NCBI GenBank assembly: GCA_963580455.1
Contig: OY756963.1
Coordinates: forward strand, 15,953,555-16,017,554
Direction of reading: 5' to 3'
Source of the DNA: Euonymus europaeus
Lineage: Eukaryota > Streptophyta > Magnoliopsida > Celastrales > Celastraceae
DNA: 64,000 nt
In this document: positions 23,801 through 35,736 of the stretch, one piece after another
Layout: every line of letters starts with the position of its first letter
Numbering within the stretch: position 1 is the first letter of the stretch
Notes under the pieces: model-generated
Databases searched by the model: none
Seen by the model: the letters and a program-made list of their open reading frames with translations, nothing else
Told to the model about the DNA's origin: nothing
Position numbers and translations under genes: made by a program

Positions 23801-25348
23801 ACATACATAGGGTATAGGCATAGCAGAAGATTATGCATCTTACCACACTTTGAATATCAAGGTACCATAATCATCATAGTTCATATAACATACAAGTTTC
23901 TTAGCTGTTTCATTGATATCTCCATCTTCCACACATAGGTTTCCCTGCCTTCTATAGCCATGAACACATTCCAATTTGCCTTGATAACATTCTCCATTTG
24001 TGGGACAAGGCTCACAAAAATCTGTAATGATCTGCATTGGTTAAATGGTCACACTGGGTATATAACCACAGCCACAGCCCCACAGGTAATGTAAATCACA
24101 GTTAAACCAAATTCCACCGAAGGACTGAAGCCGATTTTTTTTCATGCACATGTGGTTTAGAGTATTATAAACCTAAGAGCATAACGAGAGAAAGCAATAA
24201 AAACAAGCCAGTAGGCATAACTATGCAGCCTATACAAGAAACAAATGAACAAATGGCATCATATCATATTTCATGAATAAAAATAAATGCGAAATTTCTG
24301 AAGAGAATTGTCAAAAGACTGAAAGAGATATAGATAGAACATCAAGACACGATTATATCACCCAGAGAAGAAATGACTGTCCAAATGAATATGATATTCT
24401 GCTATCAGTTGTCACATAAACAAGCAACTTTCTTATGGGAAGTTAATCAATAACTTAAAGCAAATTTGCCAATCATAGATTGAATTATTTTTTACTGCGT
24501 AAACTTTCGTTTACATCCAACTTCAGAGATCATTTCCCATGACCTGCATGATCTGCATAAATTTGACTAACAGTAAACCGTATCACCATTATTGGATTGC
24601 AAAACAAAACAGAAGTTGAAGTTCAAAAAAGAAAACAGATAACAATGACTAGCAAAAAACCCCTTCAGTATCAACAGGTCCAGTATCAATTGTATAAAAT
24701 AGAGTAGATAGAGCTAACAGACACATATAAAGATGGTTTTTTTTTTGACGAAACACATCCAGGTAGTTGATAACCAATGATATCTAGTATGACATCCACA
24801 CACATCACGAACATTCAGAGCTAGGGACGTGCAATGGCACAACAACATTATCACTCTTTCCACCAATGAAAAATATATAAAATAAGAAAATAAAACACAG
24901 GAATACACCCCGTTTTCATATCTACATCAACCAGAAGAAATTTTTTTATAGGTTCCCAAAAAGCACTACAAGTAAATTTAGACCCAAAGGGAAAGGAAAA
25001 AAAAAGAATGTCACAGCAACAAAAATAATAATAAATCAAATTGATAAAAGGGAAACAATAAAAGTACTGACCTGAGAGAGAATCAAGGGAGTCTGAACCA
25101 CTATCGCAGAAGGGTTTCTGCGTGGGGTTGAAAAAAGAGACGAGGAAATTGCAGGTGGCGGCTACCGAGGATGCGATGGCAAGCACTGCAAAGAGCTTCA
25201 ATAACTCTTCTTTTGAAGGGAAGAAATTTTCTGGTGGCTCCATGATTGAGTGTGGAATTGTTGGAGTCGAAGAAGGAGAAGCGTTGGGTTTGGGTTTTGA
25301 GCGTTTTTTCGGAGTGGATGAGATCGGTGGTGGATCGAATAGAGCCAT
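20880..25348 (-). CDS. Man1/Src1 C-terminal-domain membrane protein (nine exons, frameshifted in exon 7)
   Basis: This resembles Arabidopsis At5g46560, a Man1-Src1p C-terminal-domain protein expected in the inner nuclear membrane. Coding exons are 25348-25072, 24021-23894, 23764-23693, 23561-23416, 23313-23199, 23106-23026, 22310-22175, 21264-21177 and 21049-20880. All phases fit except exon 7. The protein has a Ser/Pro/Lys-rich N-terminus, membrane segment ~50-72, a Cys-rich lumenal part (CEPCPTNGEC...C..GY) from ~94, and a second membrane segment ~235-257. After that comes a nucleoplasmic MSC domain with LL-PRER, DSR-D-YPK and VVWEWQ blocks. Exon 7 is 136 nt where 138 is needed. Around 22254-22262 the frame runs into TGA after ~291 residues of an expected ~404, although the next frame restores the family sequence. 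This is either a real null allele or a sequence error. The donor of exon 3 (GTCTGC) is weak. The last exon may be spliced again near 20939. Confidence 0.88.
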
Positions 25349-25640
25349 AGAGTTGGAGAAGAAGGAAGGAAAATGGAAGAAGACGAGAGAGAGAGAGAGA
25401 TTACTATTTTACTCACAGTCACCACGGTTAAAACAAACCTACTAATCTTGTTATTATTTTATTCTCTAATTTAAGCGTCGTCGATTAAGCGTCTACAGAA
25501 TTTATATTATGTTAAATATTATCAGATATTATTATTGCAATGTTTATTTCTCTACTTTATTCATTTTGGTGTATTATCGGTACAACAACATCTTCAAAAC
25601 TCTGTTCTTTGGAACAATTCACTAGATCGTATGGTTACCG
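25349..25640. promoter_or_regulatory. Shared promoter region between Man1-type and VPS55 genes
   Basis: The Man1-type gene (-) starts at 25348 and the VPS55 leader exon (+) must start before 25696, so the two genes diverge from less than ~350 bp. The stretch holds a GA-run near 25386-25400 (probably in the Man1 leader) and AT-rich DNA around 25440-25560, but no clear TATA that I would assign. The start sites are inferred, not seen. Confidence 0.4.
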
Positions 25641-26916
25641 TACAGAATCCTAGAGTCTGATACAGTTCATATCCTGGAACCGGACCTCCTGTTCTGGTAA
25701 TTATTCCTTCCAAGTTTGAGGGTTTTGCTTTGAATATCAATTTTGGGGTTTGTTTCCAGACCATGCGTACTGTATTTTGGGGCGAATTTATTGTATGGAT
25801 CGGGCTACAATTTTATTGCAATTTCTTTAGTTAATTGTTACTTGAAAGTTTATACTATGAGAGGAATGAACTTACAAATTACAAGATGTTTTTCTTTCTG
25901 TCATTTCTTCTCGAGAGTTTGTTATCGATGGGGATTCTCAAGAGCAAGTTGATCCAGTTTGTAAAGTTGTATTAATATTCAACAACCCATGAATCATGGG
26001 ATTCTCGGAGTCCTTTTTTTTTCAATTGAGAAGCGGCAAAAACTCGGGAATGTTAGATTCAAAATGAGTTTCTCAGTGATTTTGTAGTTGACTTTCAATA
26101 GGTTTCTAAAATCTTTCTGGTCTATTACTGTGTAAGTAGTGTTTATAGGATGCACCATGGTGATCTTGGACACTGTTAGTGTGTGGTGTCTCTTTGGACA
26201 GGATCGAGGGAGCGTCTCTGTGTCAATGCAAAATGTCTTAGGTGACAGTCACCTGGAGTTGTAATCAATCTGAGTCGAGGCTTTGCTTGATTCCGCTGCT
26301 CTAAACTTTGCTTTTTTTTTTTCATTATTTATTATTGTTTTTGGTAATCCAGTTCCTACGAACTTTAGAAACAGTATTGTATCGTCTGGGCTCGAGCATT
26401 TTATCTCTCTTTGCTTAACAGCATCTATATTTGGGAAGAAAGAGAGTAGAGCAGAAAGAACAGAGTGAAAGGGAAGGGGGAGTTGGAGTGGAGGCTGTTG
26501 TTTCTGTATCAAGGGTCTCTTAGAAATTAGAATGTTATTGTGGTTCATTTAGTTTCTTGTCATTCAACAGAACTCTGTACATTTCATTGGAACTACCAGA
26601 CTCTGCTTAAGTGTAGCTCCTCATGCAGTGTGATTTCTGCTTAAATTCTTCCCACTTCCTTCGAGCCTTAAATTTGCATGAAAGTAGGCCCGTAGCTGCT
26701 GTGAAGCAGTAATCTGGATGTTCAAAAATTAATATCCAATTCATTTGCTTCCCACCATGGCAAAAATCTTCTGTTATCGACATGTTTTCTTTTATTTGTC
26801 TGAATTATTGATTTAACTTCCACACCAACTTCCCACCAAAAAAAATGCCGGCTCTTTAACTTTCATACTTGCTAAAACTCTTTCTTTCAGTTCTATGAGG
26901 TGAGGCAACTTTGAAT

Positions 26917-28246
26917 ATGGCAGACTTACCTGGTTATTGCCGCTCCTGCTTACATACTGGAAAGCTTGCTTTTTTGGCAATTTTAGTTTCTGGAGGGATT
27001 GTGCTACAAATTTTGGTAAACATTCTCCTTGGCTGACAATTTATAGGCATTTTTTAATTGGTATTTTGTGCTTAAATAACTGTAGTCTGATTTATTGTTT
27101 GCTTTGAGGCAGGCTTGTGCTTTGTACAATAATTGGTGGCCAATGCTAACTGGTAAGGTTTGATGTCAATGGTATCTTATCAATATTCTGTAAACTTATG
27201 GATTTATAATTATATCACTTTTTGTAGAATTTGCCCTATGTTAGCAGCACATTACTGATTTAGTAGAAGAAAATTTAATTGACATTCTTAAGATTACCTG
27301 TTTCAAAAGAGAAAAAAGAAGGCATTATTGGTATCACTTAATATCACTTTTACATCCTTTTCCTGGACTTGTGGAGATATTCACAACCGGAGTTTGTGTT
27401 TGTTGTTCATGTTCTTGAAGGTTTTTGTGTGATTCTATTTGCTGTTTAGAGTTGGAATCATTAGGTAGCAGGGATGGATCTTGCATTCAACTGAGAAGCA
27501 TTTTTCAAGTGAGAGTATCATCATTGGTGATTCGTTTTTTTACTAGTGAGCTTGTAAGCATTGTTGCTTGTTCTCTTAAATTGGTTTCAAGGTCTTCACT
27601 ATTCCAGGAAGCTGATTTAGTTTGGGAAAAAGAAGTTATAAGAACCTCTGCAAGTTAAAATTTTTATTACAATGAAATTGTTGCTCCCTTGTTAGTTTCC
27701 CTATGTTTGAAATCTCTATAGCGAATTGGTGAATTACAAAGAGAGCAATGTCTTATTGTTTTCTATCTGCAATTCGAATGTATCAATTGACTGAATTACA
27801 CTGAAAGCAATGTTGTCTTAGTGTTTTTCCATTCTTTTCTTGTCGCAGTTGTAACGTATGTGTTTCTTCCGATGCCTTTGATGTTCTTTGCTGGGTCAGA
27901 TAGCTCTTCTCTTCTGTCTGAATCTGATAATAGGTTAGTTTATATCCTTCAAACTAAGCCTACATAAGATTGGTTGCTGCTGCTGCTCTCTCTATCTCTG
28001 ACTCGCTTTTCATTTTTTTTCTGCTCCATGGTGATTGATACATACAATAGTTGGGTCAATGCAACCAAGTTCTTGACGGGAGCGTCTGTAGTTGGAAGCA
28101 TTGCAATCCCAACTATCCTGAAGCATGCTGGTGTTATCGGTTGGGGTGCACTTGCGATGGAACTTTCGTCCTTCTTTGTATTTGTAATGGCTATTATGTG
28201 TTACATTAGAATGGGTGAGGATGATGACTACGGCATCTTGTTCTGA
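26917..28246 (+). CDS. VPS55: VPS55-family vacuolar sorting membrane protein (four coding exons, 139 aa)
   Basis: A small multispanning endosomal protein, homologue of yeast Vps55 and mammalian OB-RGRP/LEPROT. In yeast it works with Vps68 in late-endosome-to-vacuole transport. Coding exons are 26917-27015, 27113-27152, 27849-27933 and 28051-28246, all GT-AG and phase-consistent, 420 nt in total. The protein starts MADLPGY and has four hydrophobic segments (~17-35, ~43-62, ~83-103, ~107-127). It carries the conserved YNNWWPM and FLTGAS...IPTILKHAG blocks and an acidic GEDDDY tail. Length and residues match plant VPS55 (Arabidopsis At1g32410, ~140 aa). A leader exon ends at 25696 (ctg/gtaat), followed by a ~1.2-kb 5'-UTR intron with its acceptor at 26890. 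It is intact. A frame opening at 27974 in the last intron is not the start. Confidence 0.95.
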
Positions 28247-28954
28247 GATACGGCTCACCGAAAGCCTCTCAACTTGATTTGTCAAAGCTTGTGTATTATT
28301 TGATTGCTACATGAGTTGAATGTGTGAATATGTAAACTGAATTGGGTCAAACCAGAATCCATATGGCTTGCTTGGATGGAACTCTCGATGAAAAATGAAA
28401 AGCTTGGGCATTTTTATCACACCAGGCAAAAACTTCACTGATGCGAATGCAATACAGAGATCGATTTCTCATAACCAGCTTCACCTCAGCCTCAGGTACA
28501 AAGAATGAAGGGGCCTACTCGGGAATATGGATGGGTTACCACTGGCGACCTCCTTCTAATCATATCAGTATGTCTCAAAACAGATGTTAGATGTTATTGA
28601 TACAATTTATGCTCTAAATTTCTTTCCAAGGATTAAATGTATCTTATAATTTTTCCTCCGTATCTTAAAAATTTTCAATTATTTTTTATTATAATTTTAT
28701 TTATAAAATTAATCTAATAATAAAAAAAAAAGACTAAAGCCCACAACATTTTTAGCTTACACAGTTTTTTCATAACTTTAAACACACAATTTTTGATAGT
28801 TTAAAATTATGAAATAGTTTAAAATTATGAAATGTAATTGTAAACAGAGCCAAAATTTTTGGTTGAAGGCTTTGTTAAGCAAGTAAATGGGAAGAGGGGG
28901 TTATAATGGTTGAAGCCTCGGCTTTGTCCCGCCACATCTCACATAGCAGAAAAA
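28247..28954 (+). other. VPS55 3' flank and PPR gene 5' flank
   Basis: No further gene is seen. The first ~350 bases are likely VPS55 3'-UTR, and 28620-28870 is AT-rich and probably the PPR promoter. An ATG at 28906 opens a frame that ends after 19 codons and overlaps the PPR start region, so it may act as a short upstream ORF. Confidence 0.4.
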
Positions 28955-30877
28955 ATGACCGTTAGGCCGCTTAGACAGTGTTCCGTCTTCCTTGACAAAT
29001 TCATTAAATCCCAACAAAACCTCTCCAAGCCCTCTCCAAAACTCTGGCATGATCAACAACTCGATAACCAATATATCGATGACAAAGGATGGCCCATTTT
29101 GAATCTTAACCACCCCATTTTGCGCAGACTCGAATCTTGCAGAAACATCAGACAGTTCAACGAGGTTCAGTCACAATCCACATTTCTTGGTCTCTTTCAA
29201 CACCCTCTCATCGCAAGTCGGTTGCTAAAGAAGCTATGTACTTCTCTAAATTCAGTTTCCCTTGCTGTTTCTTTGTATGATAACCTTGGAGAGCCAGATA
29301 GTTTTATGTGTAATACGATAATGAGAAGTTTTGTGAATTCGAATGACCCATTTGGTGCTTTGAGCTTTTACTATGAGAAAATGGTGGCGATGTGGGTTTC
29401 GCCTAATCATTACACGTTTCCCCTGTTGGTCAAGGTGTGTGCACAGATTGGATCCTTGGGAGAGGGGCAAAAGGCTCATGCTTGGATTATGAAACTCGGG
29501 TTTGAGTTCGATTTATTTGTTAGGAACTCATTGATGCACTTTTACCCTGTTTTCGAGAGAATTGAGGATGCGAGTATGTTGTTTGAGGAAGCGTCTGTGT
29601 TGGATTTGGTGAGTTGGAATACGATGATTGATGGGTATCTGAAGAATGGGGATCTGAAGTCTGCATGCAAGCTTTTCGATGAAATGCCGCAGAGAGATCT
29701 TTTCACTTGGAATTCAATACTTTCAGGTTATGTAGAGATTGTAGAGATGGAGTTCGCAAAAGAGTTGTTTGACAAAATGCCATGTAGAGATGTTGTTTCT
29801 TGGAATTGTATAATCGACGGATATGCAAGGATAAGAAATGTTTTGGTTGCTCGGCAGTATTTTGATTGCATGCCTTTGAGGAATGTAACTTCTTGGAACA
29901 CCATGTTGGCTCTTTATGTGAGGTGTAAAGATTACCTCACTTGTTTGAAGTTGTTTGACAATATGATAGAAGGAGATGCAAGGCCAAATGAGGCTTCTCT
30001 TTTGAGTGTCCTCACTGCATGTTCAAAGTTAGGGAGGCTTGACATTGGAGAATGGGTTCATTCTTACATTAAGTGTAATCGGATTGAGCTCGACTTGTTA
30101 CTCTCGACTGCTCTACTGTCTATGTATGCAAAATGTGGCTCTATGGAGCTGGCTATAGAAATTTTTGACCAGATGCCTGAGAGAAACACCGTATCATGGA
30201 ATTCGATGATCATGGGATATGGGATACATGGGAATGGAGGGAAAGCCCTGGAGATGTTCATTGAGATGGTGAAGAGAGGATATTTTCCAAATGATGCAAG
30301 TTTTGTGTGTGTTTTAACTGCATGCACACATGCAGGAATGGTTTTGGAGGGTTGGTGGTACTTTAATATCATGCAAAGAGTTTACAAGATCGAACCAAAG
30401 GCGGAGCATTATGGTTGCATGGTTGATCTCCTCGCCAAGGCTGGCTTGATGAAAGATTCAGAAGAGTTTATAAGTAAGATGCCTATGGATGCAGGGCCAG
30501 CACTATGGGGAGCTTTACTTTCTGCATGCAGTACCCATTCAAATTCAGAGCTGGGGGAAATTGTGGCCAAGCGGCTAATTGACTTGGAACCAAATGATAT
30601 CGGGCCTTATGTTATGTTATCAAACATTTATGCTGCAAATGGGAAATGGGATGAAGTCGAAAATGTGAGAAAGATGATGAAGGAAAAGGAATTGCAGAAA
30701 GAAGCGGGGTCCAGCATGGTTCACTACCTAAGGGAGTCGGGATCAGAATCTTCAAAGTCAGATGATTCACTTCATAAGAGAAACGTGATGTATTCAATGC
30801 TAGGAGAGATTGGTGCCTGGATGAAATCATCTTGCAGAGAACTGGATACATTTAAGAGCTTTAGTAAGGGGAAATGA
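28955..30877 (+). CDS. PLS-class pentatricopeptide repeat protein, E subgroup (640 aa, intronless)
   Basis: An organelle-targeted RNA-binding protein of the plant PLS PPR family. Such proteins bind single-stranded RNA one base per repeat and act in editing, splicing or stability of mitochondrial or chloroplast transcripts. From residue ~95 to ~560 it is a run of ~31-36-residue repeats with the usual signatures (VSWNTMIDGY..., LFDEMP.RD..., ALLSMYAKCGS, ...PN..SF..VLTAC.H.G.V). An E/E+-type C-terminus follows (ALWGALLSAC, LEPND.GPYVMLSNIYAA, GSS). No DYW deaminase domain is present. The start used is the ATG at 28955. The same frame is open 15 codons further upstream but only from a TTG, so that extension is not used. 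An N-terminal transit peptide is likely. Organelle and target RNA cannot be told from sequence alone. Confidence 0.95.
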   Translation: MTVRPLRQCSVFLDKFIKSQQNLSKPSPKLWHDQQLDNQYIDDKGWPILNLNHPILRRLESCRNIRQFNEVQSQSTFLGLFQHPLIASRLLKKLCTSLNSVSLAVSLYDNLGEPDSFMCNTIMRSFVNSNDPFGALSFYYEKMVAMWVSPNHYTFPLLVKVCAQIGSLGEGQKAHAWIMKLGFEFDLFVRNSLMHFYPVFERIEDASMLFEEASVLDLVSWNTMIDGYLKNGDLKSACKLFDEMPQRDLFTWNSILSGYVEIVEMEFAKELFDKMPCRDVVSWNCIIDGYARIRNVLVARQYFDCMPLRNVTSWNTMLALYVRCKDYLTCLKLFDNMIEGDARPNEASLLSVLTACSKLGRLDIGEWVHSYIKCNRIELDLLLSTALLSMYAKCGSMELAIEIFDQMPERNTVSWNSMIMGYGIHGNGGKALEMFIEMVKRGYFPNDASFVCVLTACTHAGMVLEGWWYFNIMQRVYKIEPKAEHYGCMVDLLAKAGLMKDSEEFISKMPMDAGPALWGALLSACSTHSNSELGEIVAKRLIDLEPNDIGPYVMLSNIYAANGKWDEVENVRKMMKEKELQKEAGSSMVHYLRESGSESSKSDDSLHKRNVMYSMLGEIGAWMKSSCRELDTFKSFSKGK

Positions 30878-31959
30878 TTTCGACACTCTTTAGTCAAGTG
30901 GAAGATGCATTTTGGAAAAGAATGTCAGAGATTGCTGATATCAGTCAAAGACGGATGAGAAGGGCTTGGAAACAACGATTTCCATGCTGGAGGTTAGTAT
31001 TTCAAACTGCAATACATTCTTCATAAACTATGCAGTTAATATATAGATGAAGATATGCGTGCTCAAATTTCAATTACTTGTAGTACTTTCACCTGTGAAT
31101 CCCATTATACACCCGTTTCAAAAGATCATTGGCAATGATGTTTTGGTTTGTTTGTTCTAATATGCTTTGTGAGCATTAGATATCATTCGTTCTACTTCTA
31201 AATATATTTTCAGATTTGGGGGTGAAATTTACCATGATAAAAATGTCATTTTGTTGCAATTCTTTGCAATTGGTTCTACAAAAGTTGAAAAGAGTTCCTA
31301 TTTCATTTTATTTATCTAAACATTGTTTATTCACTTCTGTTTAGAACTTAGGATAGTTTGGATTTCAAATTTTTAGGGCAAACTGTAATAGTTTGACTTT
31401 GTTTTGTACTCTGCAAGTGCATCTCCCAGGTTCAACTTGCTTGCATCATATTTAGACTTGGGCTAGAGATATTCTTAGATGCTCTGTTAATATATACTAA
31501 TTCCAGTGAGACTAATGCAAATCCAATTTTTAATTGGGGGGATGAAACCAGGTCAAAGTCTCAGTTGTTTTTTTTGTTGTGAAGGAACTATGTATGAAGG
31601 AAGAAAAAAACAATTACTGTGAAATTAAAAACTATTTTTTGAAGGAACAATTTGGTTCTTTTTCTCCAATATTATGAATGATGATAATGTTATCCTGCAA
31701 GGACATTTGAACCTCACTGTTTCAAATGAGAATTTATTTATTTATTATTATTTTTATTTAACTGGAAATTTGAGTAAACATCAAAATGACTACATTTCAG
31801 CACATCTCTTAATCTAAGTCAATTCCCATACCTAATAAAAATATGATAATTAACAAATAAAAGGAAACACATATCTATATTCTATATGTGTGAAATCACG
31901 AGGAATTTGTTCAGTGGTTAACCAGGACAAATGAGTTATGCAATCTGGAGTTCATGAGC
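30878..31959. other. Intergenic DNA between convergent PPR and expansin-like genes
   Basis: The genes on either side converge here (PPR on +, expansin-like on -), so the stretch holds both 3' flanks. T-rich and simple AT parts are seen and no further gene is recognised. Confidence 0.5.
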
Positions 31960-33317
31960 CTACTTGTTCACTTGTACTCCTGTGTCATATGTTGTCCCAG
32001 GCTTCCAGTCTTGTGGTATGTTATTGATGGGTACAACCCATGTTTCATCATCATCATCGCTGAATAACATCCTTAGTGTTGAGGGACCGCTAGGTGGAGA
32101 AGTAGTTGTCCACACTGCTCCATAGCTTCTATCTAAGAGCTTGCACACAAAATTCTGTGTCTACACAAAAGTTACTCATAGTTATATTGGAATGAAAGAA
32201 GATAGATTTAGCTATTTTTATTCAATGCCCTTTTACTATACACTCCAATTCTCATCCTTGCTTTCCATTATTGGTGTGAACTTGTGATGGTGAAAGGAAG
32301 TCATGTTTTCACTGTAAAATTGCCAATTTTTCATAACGAGCGTATTACCTCACATAGCTGTACAGCAGTGATATCCTTCTTTCCTTGTTGATACCATATC
32401 ACAAAAGCCAAATAATGAGGATAGTTGCTGTTCTCATCAATCTTGATCGTGATATTTTTGTTCGGATAGCTGCATGAAATGCTGTATGGAGAGAGACAGA
32501 GTGAGTTCTCATGCTAATCCAATGGTTTCCACTTGATGTGCTCTTGAAAATTTTTGCAGAATTGCGTATGCATTTTTCTCTGATATTAGGAATTTTGTTT
32601 ATGAGCAACAGATGTTTTATCTTTGATTTAACTGCTCATATAAATTTAGTCATCCATGCTTGAAGTTGCGAGGAAATGAACCTTTTGCATATATTAACTT
32701 ACCGTCTGTATTCAATATCTACCACGCCGAGGGCTAGCAGAGATGCAGCTGCATACGTGGTTTGGGCCATGCGAGAAAAGGCTCGTCTAGTAAGAATGAA
32801 ATCCGTTTGAGGACCTGAGCCTTGGTCAGTTATTACAATGTTCACTCCCGTGTCTGTGCAATAGTATTTATTGGTGCACCTTACCTGAACAGGACCAATT
32901 TTATGAGAAGTGTACTATCCCAAAGTAAGAATTTTAGTTTTGGAATATATAAGGACTGTTCTACATACCTGGTAGCATGCACCACAGCCGACACCATTTC
33001 TATAGAGTTCAGATGCAGCTGATACATCTCCACCATTAAGCGTTGCTCCAAACGAACCAAACCCACATGCACCGACTGGAGTAAGCGAAATATTAGGTCA
33101 GAACACATGTGCAATAGCATAACACAACGGAAAAGAATTTATTCATATATTTGGTTTCCGATGTTCTCTTACTTTCTGATCCTTGGTCATCAGAGTTCGG
33201 GTAATGTGCTGCTTTGGAACTAATGAAGCAGTCGCTGCATGTCTTAGCAGAAGATAGAGTTTGCAAGAGAAGCAGAGTTGTGAAAAAAAGAAAAATCGCT
33301 CTAAAAGAGACATTCAT
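31960..33317 (-). CDS. EXLB1: Expansin-like B protein (five exons, 255 aa)
   Basis: A secreted wall protein of the expansin superfamily, EXLB branch. Exons are 33317-33173, 33075-32969, 32884-32703, 32481-32349 and 32160-31960. All have GT-AG borders and matching phases, with 768 nt in total. The order is a signal peptide (~1-24), a short linker, a double-psi beta-barrel domain (~45-150) with conserved Cys ([29 protein letters not shown]) and TDxGSG, then the CBM63-type domain with [14 protein letters not shown] and LVIWYQQG-like blocks and a WxP..DWKPG tail. The HFD triad of alpha/beta expansins is absent, as is usual in expansin-like proteins, so wall-loosening activity is uncertain. The third acceptor and the TAG acceptor of the last exon were chosen by frame. 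It is most like Arabidopsis EXLB1 (At4g17030) and appears intact. Confidence 0.95.
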
Positions 33318-33401
33318 TGCAGGAACAGGTAGCTGGCTTGGGGATTGATAAAGGAAGATACGGTGGTTAATGGTTATGCATGAAGTGGAGGAGGTTTCGA
33401 G

Positions 33402-33410
33402 TATTTATAG
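33402..33410 (-). promoter_or_regulatory. Likely TATA box of the expansin-like B gene
   Basis: CTATAAATA on the minus strand lies ~85 bp before the ATG, which places transcription start ~50-60 bp before the coding region. Spacing and sequence are typical; no experiment is implied. Confidence 0.6.
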
Positions 33411-34899
33411 TGAAATACGGGGCCAGTAGCTTTAGTTTGGTAAATCAAAGTCAAGTTTGACACTCTTGGATAAACAACTCTCGTGCACAATAGTTGGATA
33501 GTTGGCAGGGTCGGAGACAGCTTACCCTACTTAATATTTGAAGAGACTGTTTCATATTTGTGTTTGATAACATTGTCTAGTGGAATTCTGTTAGAATTGT
33601 TTCTTAGCTACCCTTTTTAGACTGACTTGATATAGACGTGTAGAGATTTTCTCTCTAACCCTTCGAATACTCTATAAAATTTCCTTTTTGATTGATGCCT
33701 TTGTAATTATCAAAATTCGTCAGTTAAACCTTGTTCTGCAGTCATAATCACCTTCCATGTCAAAAGCATATTACATAGATAAGCTTATACCTTAGCTGAT
33801 TTGTGCATGCTAGCTGTTTGACTATGATGTGAAATTGACAAAACAAAGAGAAGATTGGCTTCAAGTAGGTTGAAAGCTGAATCCACTAACATTGAATACT
33901 TTGAATCAGAAACTACACAAGGATTTGGGTTGAGAAAAAAGAAATACTAGAGGGACATAATTAGGCGCATATGCACCAAACCAATCTCTAGGGTTAGGCG
34001 TCTAATGATGTTCCCAACCCACTTAGTTATGAAGTCATTAGGATAGTAAAGAAGGTTCGGAAGAAAAGATCCATCTCTATATTTTAACAACAGCACTAAT
34101 GCTATAAAGGGTGAGCTAGGTAGCAACTTTAAGCAACATGGGTCTGTTGCAGACATCTCAATTAAAGTACTGTTGGTACTGGTCATTACTGCTGCAACTT
34201 CTCATTTCAATTGTGAAGCTAATTGGGAATTTTCATTGACAAGCTGGATAGGAACCATGTAAAGGAAGCCATCTTAGACATCAGCCATGACATGGAAACC
34301 ATGTTAGGGAGGGACCCCAACTTCATTCATAATTTCATATCAATTGCTCTCTACTCAATAGTGTTGGTATCTATCAAAGTTAATGCATGTTGTGGATATA
34401 TAATACTTTTAACTTATATTTTATATCTCAAGAAATTATAGTTAATAGGGACAACGAAACAAAGATTTGAAAAATATGAAGGTGGCAGGACAAGTCCTCT
34501 ATTTATTATTCCAAAAAAAAAGAACAGGCTTCTCATGTTAACTTTTAAGTCACTCAACTAGTTTTTTTTTATTTTAATTTCTATGCTTTTGAGGGTTGCT
34601 ATCTTTTTCATCCATTTTAAGGTCTAAGACTTTACCCTGCGACATTTACTAAACTAAGATATAGTGAAATGGTCTAAAAAAATAAATATAATAGGCACAA
34701 GTAACATAAAGTTAAATCTATAACACAATTACTCAAACTAAGGTTTCACATTCTACATAAACAATTCTCGTGCACAAAACTTTTGCAATGGATGTTGTCG
34801 GGAATAAACAAAATGTGCAAATATGTTATCACCGCATAATTTATATATATGAATAAGCAACTGCAACCTCATTCTTTCACCTATTAACCTGTTACAAAT
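33411..34899. other. Intergenic DNA upstream of the expansin-like gene
   Basis: The first several hundred bases are expected promoter DNA. No gene is recognised. The short open frames at 34186-33947 (-) and 34223-34441 (+) have no recognised product. Confidence 0.4.
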
Positions 34900-35219
34900 A
34901 CATTATCTTTAGTTTTTGTTAAGAAACAAATTTAGTATAATAAGGATTATACTAGTCAATAATCACCAACCAAGGGAAGAAGAACAAAATAGTAAGACAA
35001 TCAAAATAGACAATCAAGAGATGATAATTTACTTCACTTGACGAAGGGAAACAGAGAAGCTCAATAGCTAAGAAATTACAGCAGAAAGTGCTGAATTTAT
35101 AAGCATGACAGGGGACTATGGGGAATATAAGATATTTGCTACACGATACACAAGACCATAAAAACATTGACCAAACAAACTTCAACTTTTCCTAAAAGGA
35201 TTAACTTAAGCTTTCAACA
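34900..35219 (-). mobile_element. Probable 3' LTR of a copia element
   Basis: Read on the minus strand, a purine tract (aaggggga, ~35220-35227) is followed at 35219 by TGTTGAAAGC, the usual polypurine tract plus TG start of a 3' LTR, directly after the copia reading frame ends. The far end of the LTR is not certain and no matching 5' LTR was found. Confidence 0.45.
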
Positions 35220-35645
35220 TTCCCCCTTAAGAAGATCTTTTGGAAGACATCCAATTTTGGCACGAATGGATTCAAACACTCCTTTATAGAAAGCTTTTGT
35301 AAAAATTTCAGTCGCCTTCTCATTGCTTCTTATGGCCAAAATGTTAATTGTACCGTCAAGAACTTTCTTCCCGATAAAATGGTGTTTGAGTTCAATATGT
35401 CTTGTTCGAACATGAGATATTGGATTAGGTGCAAGCTTAATGTCACTTTCATTGTCTCCAAAAATGGTAGTTGACTTAAGAATTGGAGAATAAATGTCTT
35501 CAAAATGTCTTTGAAGCCAAACACATTCTTGAGCAGCAAGCGCCTTATATGTGGCTTCAGTTGGAGAGAGAGACACAAAATCTTGTTTTTTGGCTTTTCG
35601 CTGCACCAAGAAATGCCTCTAGAACTATGATCATCCAAAGCTAGC
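35220..35645 (-). pseudogene. Ty1/copia RNase H fragment
   Basis: The minus-strand frame 35609-35214 ends a copia polyprotein. It shows SLSPTEATYKALA, an ECVWLQ block, IFGDNES and the VRTRHIELKHHFI motif typical of the copia RNase H C-terminus, then stops at KGEC. Upstream, the frame of the LDDHSS/ISWCSEK part continues (with a shift near 35605) and is cut off at 35646. The rest of the element (gag, integrase, RT) is missing on this side. It is non-functional. Confidence 0.85.
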
Positions 35646-35736
35646 ATGTAACATCCGACCCTAAAAATTAACATTTAGGACATTGAAAGTGATGAAAAAT
35701 TGATATTTTGGTGAATTACAAGGGTTAGGCATGCGT

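Noticed and set aside
24851..25071. C-terminal extension of Man1 exon 1 in the open frame to 24851
   Set aside because: The frame reads into intron 1; a GT donor at 25071 joins to the conserved DFCEPCP block.
25122..25445. Plus-strand 107-codon frame opposite Man1 exon 1
   Set aside because: Complement of a supported first exon; composition mirrors its Ser/Pro-rich codons.
27974..28050. ATG at 28026 or 28038 as the start of a short VPS55-like protein
   Set aside because: This stretch is the last intron; the acceptor at 28050 and three upstream coding exons with matching phase give the full family protein.
28910..28954. Extended PPR start 15 codons upstream
   Set aside because: The first codon of that extension is TTG, which is not expected as a start in a plant nuclear gene; the ATG at 28955 is used.
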